Source: Leptolyngbya cf. ectocarpi LEGE 11479
GTDB lineage: Bacteria > Cyanobacteriota > Cyanobacteriia > Phormidesmidales > Phormidesmidaceae
Direction of reading: 5' to 3'
Length of the DNA stretch: 41,103 nt
Assembly (NCBI RefSeq): GCF_015207065.1
Contig: NZ_JADEXP010000012.1
Location: 1 to 41,103, forward strand
Shown piece by piece: positions 15,116 to 23,985 of this stretch (its first letter is position 1; every line of letters begins with the position of its first letter). Under the pieces are notes generated by a model. It was not told the DNA's origin, made no database searches, and saw only the letters and a list, made by a program, of their open reading frames with translations. Made by a program: the position numbers and the translations under genes.

Positions 15116-15619
15116 TTAACCAGTCAGACCAATGACATATTTACGCCATTCCTGATGGGCGTCTCCGCGCGTGTGGCGGGCAATTTCAAAGTAAAGACTG
15201 CTGTGGGGTTTGCGAGGTGTTATCCGCAGCGGCATCCTGGCTTCTTTAGGGGTCCGATTGCCTTTTTTGACGTTGCAGCGTACGCAGGCAGAAACCATGT
15301 TTTCCCAGACTTCTTTACCTCCTCGAGAACGAGGCACAACATGGTCTAGGGTCAGGCCATCACCGGCATAACCACAGTACTGACACGTGTGATTATCGCG
15401 ATACAGCAGGTTGCGACGGGTCAGCGGAATTTCCTTATACGGTATACGTACGTAGTGACGCAAACGAATAACTGTGGGCAGAGGAAAATTTGTGTATATA
15501 GCGATCCCATTGTGCTCTACAGTCTCGGCTTTACCCTTGATAATCAACACAATGGCACGTCGCCAGCTCGTGATATTTAAGGGCTCATAGGAGGCATTCA
15601 AGACAAGAACCTTACTCAT
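15116..15619 (-). CDS. HNH endonuclease family protein
   Basis: 167 residues. The core is a zinc-ribbon HNH module: CQYCG near residue 79, LTLDHVVPRSRGG (HNH His near 93), WENMVSACVRCNVKKGNRT (Asn and second CxxC). An N-terminal segment of about 60 residues (VLNASYEPLNITSWRRAIVL) is characteristic of a protein widely conserved in cyanobacteria and other bacteria as a stand-alone gene, not an intron or intein nuclease. Its cellular function is not established; nicking or processing of DNA is expected from the fold. It lies 54 bases downstream of where the DHH gene begins, on the same strand. Confidence 0.9.
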   Translation of the reverse strand: MSKVLVLNASYEPLNITSWRRAIVLIIKGKAETVEHNGIAIYTNFPLPTVIRLRHYVRIPYKEIPLTRRNLLYRDNHTCQYCGYAGDGLTLDHVVPRSRGGKEVWENMVSACVRCNVKKGNRTPKEARMPLRITPRKPHSSLYFEIARHTRGDAHQEWRKYVIGLTG

Positions 15620-15714
15620 TGAGGTTCAATCTAAGAGGGGTGATTTGATACTAGCACAGGTCACCTGAATGCCTTGGTAATTGAGATACTGTGCTGTGAA
15701 TAAGGAGATGCAAA

Positions 15715-16917
15715 ATGCTCAGTTGGGATGATACGCCAAGTGTGTCAGCAATGCGATGCTCACGAGCTTGGGTAGAGATCAATTTAGAGGCTATTCGGCA
15801 TAACGTTCAGCAATTTCGTCAGTTGCTCAAGCCCCAAACTGACCTGATGGCGGTGGTCAAAGCCGATGCGTACGGACATGGTGCAGTCGCTGTGGCGAGA
15901 ACAGCCTTAGATGCCGGGGCAACCTGGCTAGGCGTTGCCACTGTACCCGAGGGAATTGAGCTGCGACAGGCTGGTTTATCTGCACCTATTCTGGTGATGG
16001 GAGCCTTGCACCATCAGGAAGATGTGCGGGCGTTAGCTCGCTGGCAGCTGCAGCCAACAATTGTTACCCCCAAACAGGCCCTTGTATTTGCGGATGCGTT
16101 GAGTGACGCCTGTTTACCACTCCCCGTTCATCTCAAATTAGATACGGGGATGTCGCGGTTGGGGTTTGATTGGCAACGGGCTTTGGAGTTTGTGGAATTT
16201 GTCAGTGACCTACCGGCTTTGGAGGTCACGAGTCTGTATTCCCATTTTGCTACTGCAGATGAAGCGGATGAGACGGAAATGAGACGACAGCATGAGCGGT
16301 TTGAGAGTGCGATCGCAACCCTCAAAAAGCACAACCGACTACCACAGCGCCTACACTTAGCTAACACCGCCGCCACCCTGAGCGATGCCACCACATTTCA
16401 GTACGACATGGTGAGGGTAGGATTGGGCATCTATGGCCTGACACCTGCTCCCCATCTGCGGTCGATACTCAACTTACAGCCTGCTTTAGAAGTAAAAGCT
16501 CGTATTACCCATCTCAAACAAATTGCCGCCGGTGCCGGTGTTAGCTACGGTCACCGTTTTATAGCAGAGCGTGCAATGACCATTGCCGTTGTGGGTATTG
16601 GCTATGCCGACGGCATTCCCCGACAGCTTTCTAATCAGCTGCATGTGCTCATTGACGATCAACCTATTCAGCAAATTGGGGCCATCACCATGGATCAACT
16701 CATGCTAGATGTATCCCCGCTTGATGGCCTCAAAGAAGGCGATACCGTTACCCTGCTGGGCGGTTCACTACCCCATCAAATTACGGCTGACGACTGGGCT
16801 AATCGTATAAATACAATTTCTTGGGAGATTTTGTGTGGCTTCAAACATCGCCTGCCACGTATTATGACAAGAAATAGCTCAAGAAAGCTTTACCCAGCAG
16901 AAGATAGCTTGTTATAA
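15715..16917 (+). CDS. alr: Alanine racemase
   Basis: 400 residues; PLP-dependent interconversion of L- and D-alanine for peptidoglycan. PLP-binding Lys49 lies in AVVKADAYGHG, and the second catalytic base Tyr278 in GAGVSYGHRF. LKLDTGMSRLGF, the VRVGLGIYG motif and the C-terminal beta domain with MDQLMLDVS and WEILCGF are all intact. ATG at 15715 follows AAGGAGATG-type bases with good spacing; a second ATG at residue 13 is a less likely start. Fifteen bases after the stop codon lies tRNA-Ser, which may be co-transcribed. Confidence 0.96.
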   Translation: MLSWDDTPSVSAMRCSRAWVEINLEAIRHNVQQFRQLLKPQTDLMAVVKADAYGHGAVAVARTALDAGATWLGVATVPEGIELRQAGLSAPILVMGALHHQEDVRALARWQLQPTIVTPKQALVFADALSDACLPLPVHLKLDTGMSRLGFDWQRALEFVEFVSDLPALEVTSLYSHFATADEADETEMRRQHERFESAIATLKKHNRLPQRLHLANTAATLSDATTFQYDMVRVGLGIYGLTPAPHLRSILNLQPALEVKARITHLKQIAAGAGVSYGHRFIAERAMTIAVVGIGYADGIPRQLSNQLHVLIDDQPIQQIGAITMDQLMLDVSPLDGLKEGDTVTLLGGSLPHQITADDWANRINTISWEILCGFKHRLPRIMTRNSSRKLYPAEDSLL

Positions 16918-16932
16918 TGCAGCTCAGACCTT

Positions 16933-17021
16933 GGAGAGGTGGCTGAGTGGTTGAAAGCGGCTCCCTGCTAAGGAGTTATAGGGTGTAAACTCTATCGAGG
17001 GTTCGAATCCCTCCCTCTCCG
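16933..17021 (+). tRNA. tRNA-Ser (anticodon GCT)
   Basis: Cloverleaf with acceptor GGAGAGG/CCTCTCC, D-arm ggctgagtgg, anticodon stem-loop with loop ctgctaa (GCT at 16967-16969), a long variable arm as expected for a class II tRNA, and T-loop ggttcgaatcc. The 3' CCA is not encoded. Reads AGC/AGU codons. Confidence 0.97.
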
Positions 17022-17036
17022 TTCTATTTCAACAGT

Positions 17037-17606
17037 TCAAGCCATACGATTGGCATTGTGCACAGCCCAGAGCAAGCGTTCCGGACTTGCATTTGTATAG
17101 GCAAAGGAAAACAAATGCTGAAACGTCAGCTTGCCCGAGCGATCCACTACAAACTGTGCAGGGAGCGGAGCCCCCAAAGCCTGACCCGTACCATAGCGCC
17201 GAAAACTAGCACAGCTAGGATCCACCAGCAGTGGCATCATCAATCCCAAATCTCGCTGTACGATCTGGCTTTGACGTAGATCCGTGCTCGTAACCATCAG
17301 CACCTCAGCCCCAAGCTGCTCAAACTTTTTATAGGCTGCCAGCATCGCCAAAATGTGTGGATAACAAAAAGGACAGTACTGCTTTTCAGTAAAAATACGC
17401 GTAAAGTCAAGTACCACAACTGACTTATGACGGTAGCTAGATAACTGAATAGGTGCCCGCTGGCCAACAACGGGAAGCTCTAAATCAGGTAAAACCTGCC
17501 CTACTTGAAACCTAGATAACGCCGGTAGGGGCAAAAAGTTTTTAACAAAGCGCTGACTAATGACCCCGCGAAAGTCTAGAGAAGTCAGCTTGAAAGCTTC
17601 AGACAT
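17037..17606 (-). CDS. Peroxiredoxin-like (AhpC/TSA-type thioredoxin-fold) protein
   Basis: 189 residues with a thioredoxin fold of the AhpC/TSA/redoxin kind: beta strand VVVLDFTRIF, then a CPFC motif (Cys78 and Cys81) at the start of the first helix, EVLMVTSTD, and GAPLPAQFVVDRSGKLTFQH. The CxxC arrangement is closer to the PRX-like or bacterioferritin-comigratory type than to the classical 2-Cys peroxiredoxins, so it may be a disulfide reductase instead of a peroxidase. ATG at 17606 is chosen over the TTG one codon earlier. It sits downstream of the 2-Cys peroxiredoxin on the same strand with a gap of 72 bases; joint oxidative-stress expression is plausible. Confidence 0.8.
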   Translation of the reverse strand: MSEAFKLTSLDFRGVISQRFVKNFLPLPALSRFQVGQVLPDLELPVVGQRAPIQLSSYRHKSVVVLDFTRIFTEKQYCPFCYPHILAMLAAYKKFEQLGAEVLMVTSTDLRQSQIVQRDLGLMMPLLVDPSCASFRRYGTGQALGAPLPAQFVVDRSGKLTFQHLFSFAYTNASPERLLWAVHNANRMA

Positions 17607-17678
17607 CAATAACCTAAGGGAGTCAACCTAACTATGCTTGATTTGGGAATTGAACCATTCCACTTAAACTGACGCAAA

Positions 17679-18284
17679 TTAAACTGACGCAAAAAATTCC
17701 TTAGATTTGATCGGATCAGGAGTCATCGTTTTATCTCCAGGCGTCCATCCTGCTGGACAAACTTCATCCGGGTGAGACTGCACATGCTGCACAGCCTGCA
17801 AAACCCGTAGAGTTTCATCCACACTCCGCCCAAACGACAGATTATTGATAGTCGCATGTTGAATAGTACCGTCCTTGTCAATCAGGAACAGACCACGCAG
17901 CGCTACTCCTGCCTCAGGTTCAAGCACATTATAAGCGGTACTAATCTCCTTCTTGATATCAGACACCAGAGGATAAGCTAGATCCCCCAATCCACCAGCT
18001 TTACGCTCTGTCTGAATCCAAGCTAAATGCGAAAACTCACTGTCCACAGAAACACCTAAAACCTCGGTATTGAGAGTGGTGAACTCATCGTATCGATCGC
18101 TAAAAGCCGTAATCTCAGTTGGACAAACAAAAGTAAAATCTAGCGGATAGAAAAACAGAACTACGTACTGACCGCGATAGTCAGATAGCTTAATAGTTTT
18201 AAACTCTTGATCTACAACAGCCGTGGCTGTGAAGTCAGGAGCAGACTGACCAACACGCAGACATCCTTCCGCCGGGGTACTCAT
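17679..18284 (-). CDS. Typical 2-Cys peroxiredoxin
   Basis: 201 residues; reduces hydrogen peroxide and organic peroxides using thioredoxin. The peroxidatic Cys54 is in [20 protein letters not shown] and the resolving Cys176 in [15 protein letters not shown]. The region [19 protein letters not shown] and [15 protein letters not shown] is standard for the AhpC/Prx1 subfamily of cyanobacteria and chloroplasts. The GTG at 18299 opens the frame, but ATG at 18284 has a GGGAG ribosome site eight bases upstream and is chosen. Confidence 0.95.
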   Translation of the reverse strand: MSTPAEGCLRVGQSAPDFTATAVVDQEFKTIKLSDYRGQYVVLFFYPLDFTFVCPTEITAFSDRYDEFTTLNTEVLGVSVDSEFSHLAWIQTERKAGGLGDLAYPLVSDIKKEISTAYNVLEPEAGVALRGLFLIDKDGTIQHATINNLSFGRSVDETLRVLQAVQHVQSHPDEVCPAGWTPGDKTMTPDPIKSKEFFASV

Positions 18285-18427
18285 CCAATTGTCTCCCACA
18301 AATTTGAGAACTACTATGCAAACAACTTACGCCCATTAAGACGGCTTAACTAAGCTTACTGGTTAAGTTTTTCACCACCAACCCAAAGCATAGTTTAGCA
18401 ACTGTAGAATCGTACCGTATCGTTCAT

Positions 18428-18523
18428 AACAATCCTACAGAAAACCTGAGGCCACCTAAACTGCTAATCAAACTAAACAATCCTACAGAAAACCTGAGGC
18501 CACCTAAACTGCTAATCAAACTA
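18428..18523. repeat. Perfect 48-bp tandem duplication
   Basis: The 48-base unit beginning aacaatcctacagaaaacct at 18428-18475 is repeated exactly at 18476-18523. It lies in the gap between the peroxiredoxin promoter and tRNA-Met. No mismatch is seen between the two copies, which implies a recent event. Confidence 0.95.
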
Positions 18524-18566
18524 ACATAGTCTACGCAGCACAACGATATATCTAAATTTAAAAAGA

Positions 18567-18638
18567 TGGCTCAGACGTGATTTGAACACGTGACCAAGGG
18601 CTTATGAGTCCCCTGCTCTACCACTGAGCTACTGAGCC
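18567..18638 (-). tRNA. tRNA-Met (anticodon CAT)
   Basis: Minus-strand cloverleaf, 72 bases: acceptor GGCTCAG/CTGAGCC, D-arm agctcagtggtagagc, anticodon loop ctcataa and T-arm cacgtgttcaaatcacgt-like bases. The anticodon stem base 31-39 is a mismatch. The CAT anticodon fits elongator Met, but a lysidine-modified tRNA-Ile (AUA) cannot be ruled out by eye. CCA is not encoded. Confidence 0.93.
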
Positions 18639-18724
18639 AGTTTTTGCTACCTTTATCCAGCAGCTCATTAAATTTATCACGAAATGTCAAGGAACCACAT
18701 AGAAAATTAGAGTTCCCCTTTAAA

Positions 18725-18761
18725 GAAAACCATCAGCTTGTTGAACAAGCTGATGGTTTTC
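18725..18761 (-). terminator. Rho-independent terminator of the LysM/M23 gene
   Basis: Arms gaaaaccatcagcttgtt and its complement form a stem of about 16-18 bp with a tiny loop. On the minus strand the stem ends in TTTTC followed by TTTAAAG. It lies 20 bases after the stop of the M23 peptidase gene. Confidence 0.88.
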
Positions 18762-18781
18762 ACAACACTATTTCGAAGTCT

Positions 18782-20773
18782 CTAGCGACTGGGGAGCATT
18801 GCCATTGGATTCACCGTACCGCGATCGGGCATGTGAACTTCGAAATGCAGATGGGGACCCGTACTATAGCCAGTACTACCCATATCAGCAATGTGCTCAC
18901 CCTGAGCTACACGTTGCCCAGCTCTAACCACAATTCGACTGTTGTGAGCATAGCGGGTCATACTGCCATCAGCATGACGCACCTCTACTAGGTTGCCATA
19001 ACCACCAGAGTTCCAACCTGCTTTCTCAATAACACCAGGAGCAGCTGATACAATCGGCGTCCCAACAGGTCCTGCCACATCGATACCACGGTGCATACGT
19101 CCCCAACGCCAGCCATAACCAGACGTTAGAGTACCGCGAGTCGGCCAGATATAGCCATTGAAATAATCAGGAGCCTCTGGAAGGTACTCATCAGCAGAGG
19201 GCAAAATTGGCATCTCAGGCGAGACAACTTGCCCAGCAGCGGGTGCAGGAGATGATACGTAAATACTCGGATCAAGCGGTGCAGCCGCTAAAAGCTCAGA
19301 ACGCTCAGTCTCGACATCTGGTACAGAGCCTCCCCGCGCTTCTAACCGACTACCCTGGAATTCAGGGTTAACTACAGTGCTAGCGGCAGCTGGCGTTGTT
19401 TGCCTCAGAGCAATGGCCTCACTGTCAGATCTCACAGCCGCATTTAACTGTTGAGCAGAACTAACCTCGGCTAATAAATCAGCCGTATAGGGGTCTTCAA
19501 CAGCTATAGGCTCAGCTTCAGAAGACTGCGCAGCAGCAGCCTCTTCTTCGCCGCGCAATAGCTGCAGCGTCGAAGGAGCATTTATACGACGCTCAACTTC
19601 AACGGTTGACTGCAAGCGACTCAAGCGAGTGCCGTCAAAATCGCTCAAAGAAGTCGATGCAGTCAGTTCTGAAGAAGAATTTGCAAGAGACTCTGCAGCT
19701 TCAGCAATAACCAACTTGCTAGCAGCCTGTTCGGGAACAGCTAATGTATCGCCAGTTACGATGAAATCAGGGTTTTCTAAACCATTAGCTTCAGTTAGCT
19801 CTTCAGGCGTCGTACCTAAAGCAAGCGCAATGTTATCTACCGTGTCACCTGGAAGCACCTCATAGGCTGCAGAGGGCGTATTGATGACATTTTCTGGCGA
19901 GGCAGGAACAGTTTCAACAATTTCTATCGGGGCATGTGCTGGATCCTCAGCCTGGAAGCCTTCGGAAATTTCAGACGTTTCAGATTGAACAGCATCAAGT
20001 TGCATAGGAACATGCGTTTGTTGGACGCTTGCAACTTGGGTATTGGCAGCTAGCTGTTCTAAATCAGACTGAAAGCCATCAGACTGAGATACTAGCCCGG
20101 CTGAACGCAAAGAAACATCTCCCGTGAGTTCTTCGGCAGCAACAACCGGTTCATCAACTGCATCTGAGATATCACTACTTTGCTGTAGATTTTTCGTAAC
20201 ATCTCTGTCCCCATCAGCAATAGTCGCAACTAGGCGATCAAGACTGGGGGCTTGAACTTGACCCTCAGAAATATTTCGCTGAGAACCTGGCAATAGCGAT
20301 ACTAGCGTTGGCTGACTAGCCGTCAGCTCCTCTCCAGGAACCTTAATAACTTGACCCACCTGAAGTGGTGAATCAGGGGATATGCGATTGGCAACCTTAA
20401 TATCTTGAACTTCAACCTGGTGCTCTTTGGCGATTTGCCAAAGGCTGTCACCTTGTTCAACCGTATGATAAACGGTTAAGCCTTGACCATTAACCGAAGG
20501 CTGTACCAGCTGACTATTGAGCACAGATGGTAGCTGAGGAGATTCGCTTGAAGCAGCGGACTGCGTAGGAACAAAAGATCCAACTGCTGCGGTTGCTTCA
20601 CTGTCAGCGAATAAAACTCCAGATGCACCGAATGAAAGTGCAAGTCCTAGCATGGCGACAGACTTTGATCTGCCAGCGTTTCCAGACGAAGCTTGCTCAC
20701 TAACAGCAATCATGTCGGGAAAACATGAATGACTGATTTCAGACTTGGGCTCCTGAGAATTTGCTCGTTTCAA
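18782..20773 (-). CDS. LysM-domain M23 metallopeptidase (cell-wall hydrolase)
   Basis: 663 residues. An N-terminal hydrophobic segment (VAMLGLALSFGASGVLFA, about 40-57) exports or anchors the protein. Two LysM domains follow: about 102-147 (YHTVEQGDSLWQIAKEHQV) and about 305-350 (YEVLPGDTVDNIALALG). Between and after them is a long Ser/Ala/Glu-rich linker. The C-terminal M23 domain (about 555-655) has GYGWRWGRMHRGIDVAGP and GPHLHFEV, so the zinc ligands are present. The protein is expected to bind peptidoglycan and either cleave cross-links or activate amidases as NlpD/EnvC proteins do. The frame opens at 20803, but TTG at 20773 has an AGGAGG ribosome site seven bases upstream (about 20780-20786), which decides the start. 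A terminator follows. Confidence 0.93.
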   Translation of the reverse strand: MKRANSQEPKSEISHSCFPDMIAVSEQASSGNAGRSKSVAMLGLALSFGASGVLFADSEATAAVGSFVPTQSAASSESPQLPSVLNSQLVQPSVNGQGLTVYHTVEQGDSLWQIAKEHQVEVQDIKVANRISPDSPLQVGQVIKVPGEELTASQPTLVSLLPGSQRNISEGQVQAPSLDRLVATIADGDRDVTKNLQQSSDISDAVDEPVVAAEELTGDVSLRSAGLVSQSDGFQSDLEQLAANTQVASVQQTHVPMQLDAVQSETSEISEGFQAEDPAHAPIEIVETVPASPENVINTPSAAYEVLPGDTVDNIALALGTTPEELTEANGLENPDFIVTGDTLAVPEQAASKLVIAEAAESLANSSSELTASTSLSDFDGTRLSRLQSTVEVERRINAPSTLQLLRGEEEAAAAQSSEAEPIAVEDPYTADLLAEVSSAQQLNAAVRSDSEAIALRQTTPAAASTVVNPEFQGSRLEARGGSVPDVETERSELLAAAPLDPSIYVSSPAPAAGQVVSPEMPILPSADEYLPEAPDYFNGYIWPTRGTLTSGYGWRWGRMHRGIDVAGPVGTPIVSAAPGVIEKAGWNSGGYGNLVEVRHADGSMTRYAHNSRIVVRAGQRVAQGEHIADMGSTGYSTGPHLHFEVHMPDRGTVNPMAMLPSR

Positions 20774-21565
20774 GGAATAACCTCCTAAATGACCAGCGTT
20801 CAACTGTTCGAAACCAACTTGTCCCTATGCAGTTGCCCGATCGCGGGTCGTTGACTACAAGTTGAATCAGGTAGATGAGGCAGCAGAAGTAGGCAAAAAA
20901 TGCGTTTCAACTGGTGAACACCCTTCATACCCAACTTAGGCAAGTTTACACGACTTAATCAAAAGATCAATCCTGCACAAAACAAGTTCCCTTTGATTCT
21001 CCAAAATCAACATGAAATTGAATTTGCGATGGATTTTTATTTTGACAAGGGTTTAGATTGGATTTCCGGAATCCTCCAAATCTATTTGTAGTCAAGAGTT
21101 TACGCCATCGTACCGATAGTCATGCCAAGGGAATTGTGGGTCGAAAAATAGGGTGTCCCCCCCAATATCATTCGATCAAGGCTGGGATAGCCAAAAATCT
21201 CGCTATCCTATACTGCCCAATTATTTCAAAGATTTAAGGGCAGGAATAGTTTTGATAAACTTCACTCGCTATAGAAAATTTTTATCGCAAGAATACTGTG
21301 TTTGTAGCTTAGGTAACTGTCTTTAGAGGGTGATACGGAGACCAAGCAACTATCTTTTCCTAGTAGAAAAGAACTGTCACAGCCATTGATAGAAAGGCAG
21401 TAGAGCTGATTGTGTAGCTCTAGCTACCGAACGCCATTACAGTAATGCACTGCGGTTAAAGCAAGCTTCTCTATATATCTATAGGTTCATAGATATATAG
21501 TCTGATTAAATAGGCCCGTGCATCCTCAAACAACTCACTGAAATGCACGGGTACCTGAGATGAGG
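20774..21565. other. Long gene-free region with several hairpins
   Basis: 792 bases upstream of the LysM/M23 gene and downstream of trmL. No convincing protein gene is seen. Inverted repeats: ggatagc/gctatcc (21185-21191, 21202-21208), ctatatatcta/tagatatatag (21471-21481, 21490-21500; 11 bp, 8-base loop) and cccgtgcat/atgcacggg (21515-21523, 21543-21551), the last probably closing the trmL transcript. The part next to the peptidase gene would be an unusually long leader or promoter region. I tested it for a ydaO-type c-di-AMP riboswitch by eye and found no match to the conserved core. Confidence 0.6.
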
Positions 21566-22033
21566 TCAAACTAAGTGACCCAGCTGACGAAGCGCTTCAA
21601 ACAGTCCAATTGCAGCACTTACGGAAAGATTAAGGCTACGTACGCTGCTATGGGGCATCGGTATTTTGGCCGTGTAGTCACAGGTGCCAAGCACGTCTTT
21701 TGATAACCCTTGGCTCTCACTGCCAAATAACAGCCAGTCATCGTCTCTATAATTAATCTTTGTATAGCTATATGTGCTTTTAGTAGTAAATCCAATCAGC
21801 CTGCCACCTGCGTTTTGCTGATATTGGTGAAAACTGTCTATGGACGGGTGGACTTGTAAATTGACATGGGGCCAATAGTCTAGACCCGCTCTCTTGAGAT
21901 AGCGATCGCTAAGTTCGAAGCCTAGGGGCTCTACCAGGTGTAGTTCAGTGGCAGTGGCAGCACAGGTACGGGCGATATTGCCTGTATTAGGCGGAATTTC
22001 TGGATTGACAAGGACAATTTTGGGCATTGACAT
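21566..22033 (-). CDS. trmL: tRNA (cytidine/uridine-34-2'-O)-methyltransferase TrmL
   Basis: 155 residues of the SPOUT (SpoU/TrmH) class, which 2'-O-methylates the wobble base of tRNA-Leu isoacceptors. The N-terminus IVLVNPEIPPNTGNIARTC, the middle LLFGSESQGL and the C-terminal IPMPHSSVRSLNLSVSAAIGLFEALRQ are the three signature blocks of the trefoil-knot AdoMet site. Length equals E. coli TrmL. ATG at 22033 or the ATG two codons later may be the start; neither has a clear ribosome site. Confidence 0.95.
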   Translation of the reverse strand: MSMPKIVLVNPEIPPNTGNIARTCAATATELHLVEPLGFELSDRYLKRAGLDYWPHVNLQVHPSIDSFHQYQQNAGGRLIGFTTKSTYSYTKINYRDDDWLLFGSESQGLSKDVLGTCDYTAKIPMPHSSVRSLNLSVSAAIGLFEALRQLGHLV

Positions 22034-22262
22034 ACTGACAAATAGTTAGCTCAGTGAGCTCAGACTGAATTTTTAGTCGCTTCAGGAGCATTCTGAACAG
22101 GCTTTATATAGGAGTTCCTAATCAATCGAGCTAGGTTATGGGCCTTGATCGATTTTGAACTGTCCTGATCTTAGAAAGATACCTGCACGACAGCAGAGAC
22201 GTATTTTGAGGCAAGCTTATGTATCTCCCTCATCCCGATTAAGCATCAGATACAACAGGTCC

Positions 22263-23411
22263 TCAAGCAGGCTGACATAGATCGCTCTGTAGTGCCTGTT
22301 CCTGACGCTCCATAATTTGAATGGTTTGAGCCATCACTTGGGGAATATCCATACCGGTCTCAATCTGTTTTAACCAGTTCTGGGCCTGATTCCCTTCTCT
22401 GAGAATTTGTTTGATCGGTGTTAAAAAGCAAGCAATACCGTGAGCTTTGGCAATTGGCAGCACGTCGTTATAGATCTGAGTGATCCAATCCGTGGCATTG
22501 ATGGGTTCACCGTCATACCAGTGACGTAATTGCGCGTTGAGACTCGCTTTAGCAACTTGTTTTTCATTTTCATCAATGATGTTTAACAGCTCCTCGTGGC
22601 GGCGTCCGGCAGGAATTTGGCTAGAAACCAGGGGATCTAGGCTCGGATTTTGCTGCAGTTGCAGAAGCCGAGCTTCTAGGAACGCCGTGATCGCCAGCAG
22701 ATGGAGTGGATCAGTAACCAAGTCTGAAATTCTTAACTCTAGGCGATTGAGATTATAGGGACGGCAATCTCCATTGGGCCGCACCGATACCCAAAGATGG
22801 CGGACATTTTGCATTGTGCCTAACTGGAGTTGCGCCTCTGTCCATTTGATAAAGTGCTCGTGACTTTCAAACAGAGGAACCTGCTTGGGGGTTTGGGGGA
22901 ATAGATGCCAGCGGGTGGAATGATAACCCGTAATCTGGTTGTCAAGAAATGGCGATGAGGCACTTAAAGCAAGAATAAGGGGAGCTTCAGCTCGAACCAA
23001 GCGACAAGCACGCATCAGCAATTCTGGATCATTAATACCAAGGTTGATATGAATACTGGCGGTAACTACATCGGTGCCATAAGTATTCTCAATGTAGGCA
23101 TGATAAGGATTTTGAGGATCGGATCGGTAAAAGATATCGCTGTTACCAGTAGATAAGGTACTGCCAGGAATCAGGGTGTAGTGAGGCCCAAGCCCCTTGA
23201 GAAAATGCCTGAGACGACGACGGGGAGAAACCAGTTCACAGAGCAGCTGCTCGTATTGACTGAGTGGTGGTGTGGTGTATTCAACGTTGCGGCTGTCTGG
23301 CTCCCGTACAAATCCGCTGAGGGATTTAACAATCTTGTCAGATAGACCAATGATTTCCCCATTGGTGAGGCCAGTATATATTTCGACTTCAAACCCTTTT
23401 GACAGCAGCAC
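22263..23411 (-). CDS. gshA: Glutamate-cysteine ligase (cyanobacterial type)
   Basis: 382 residues; makes gamma-glutamylcysteine, the first step of glutathione synthesis. It shows the N-terminus LLSKGFEVEIYTG, then NVEYTTPPL, the STLSTGNSD block, YHAYIENTYGTDVVTASIHIN, ARLLQLQ and NRLELRISDL, a set I recognise from the cyanobacterial glutamate-cysteine ligase family (distinct from E. coli GshA). GTG at 23411 is the start, supported by a GGAG ribosome site eight bases upstream. No gshB is in the window. Confidence 0.9.
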   Translation of the reverse strand: MLLSKGFEVEIYTGLTNGEIIGLSDKIVKSLSGFVREPDSRNVEYTTPPLSQYEQLLCELVSPRRRLRHFLKGLGPHYTLIPGSTLSTGNSDIFYRSDPQNPYHAYIENTYGTDVVTASIHINLGINDPELLMRACRLVRAEAPLILALSASSPFLDNQITGYHSTRWHLFPQTPKQVPLFESHEHFIKWTEAQLQLGTMQNVRHLWVSVRPNGDCRPYNLNRLELRISDLVTDPLHLLAITAFLEARLLQLQQNPSLDPLVSSQIPAGRRHEELLNIIDENEKQVAKASLNAQLRHWYDGEPINATDWITQIYNDVLPIAKAHGIACFLTPIKQILREGNQAQNWLKQIETGMDIPQVMAQTIQIMERQEQALQSDLCQPA

Positions 23412-23985
23412 GGTGTTACTCCAAGGTAGGCAGCTTTCTTTTGTGGAAAGTGATCACCTGTCCATATTAAAGGCTGAGGCGTGGACTGGCGCTGTTGCTT
23501 CGGACAGGACTGGCTTAGGCAAACCTGCACTGAAACAAACACATCAAGACACGCCCCCAGCAAGTTAATGATCGGCAGTTCTGACGCAGACTTTTGAAGC
23601 GCATATATATAGATGATATGGAATACGGATGATATGGATTAGATCAATCATGAAAGTGGATATGAACTCCTGTCTATATATATAGATATAGAGATTAATG
23701 GAGTAGATAATATGGCCATGATGAAAAAGCCCCCCACTGTAGAGGTTGGAGACATAGAGCATAGGCCTAGCAGACTGGGCACTCTACGGAAAAGTGATGG
23801 GCTTATACGGCTAAAAGCTATCGTTAATGATCGGTTCAGGGTAAATTGCCATGACCAAAGCAAAAACTTCTGAGGAAAGTAGCAATCTTTTTCTCTTGTG
23901 AATGCAATTGTTGAGAATAGATGGGTTAAGCTACTAGGGAAAGATACTTAGTGATCCATCAGCTGTCTAACGAGTTTGACCAACT
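23412..23985. other. AT-rich intergenic region with short repeats
   Basis: 574 bases between the divergently transcribed ligase and START-like genes. It holds an 11-bp direct repeat gatgatatgga (23612-23622 and 23628-23638), a 14-bp palindrome tctatatatataga (23673-23686), and one short open frame described separately. No tRNA, IS end or strong terminator is seen. Confidence 0.6.
23712..23873 (+). CDS. Possible 53-residue small protein
   Basis: An ATG at 23712 with a GGAG ribosome-type site eight bases upstream opens a 53-codon frame ending at TGA 23871-23873. The product starts MAMMKKPPTVEVGDIE and is basic, with no membrane helix or motif I know. It precedes the START-like gene on the same strand by 112 bases. 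It may equally be chance; no homology can be claimed. Confidence 0.2.
   Translation: MAMMKKPPTVEVGDIEHRPSRLGTLRKSDGLIRLKAIVNDRFRVNCHDQSKNF

Noticed and set aside
15116-15619. Homing endonuclease of a mobile intron
   Set aside because: The HNH protein has the full conserved stand-alone N-terminus and lies between intact genes with no intron or intein boundaries.
18428-18523. CRISPR-like array
   Set aside because: Only two direct copies with no spacers between them, and no cas gene nearby; it is a tandem duplication.
20774-21000. ydaO-type c-di-AMP riboswitch before the LysM/M23 gene
   Set aside because: Position fits the known association with cell-wall hydrolases, but the conserved core segments that I remember are absent on the minus strand.
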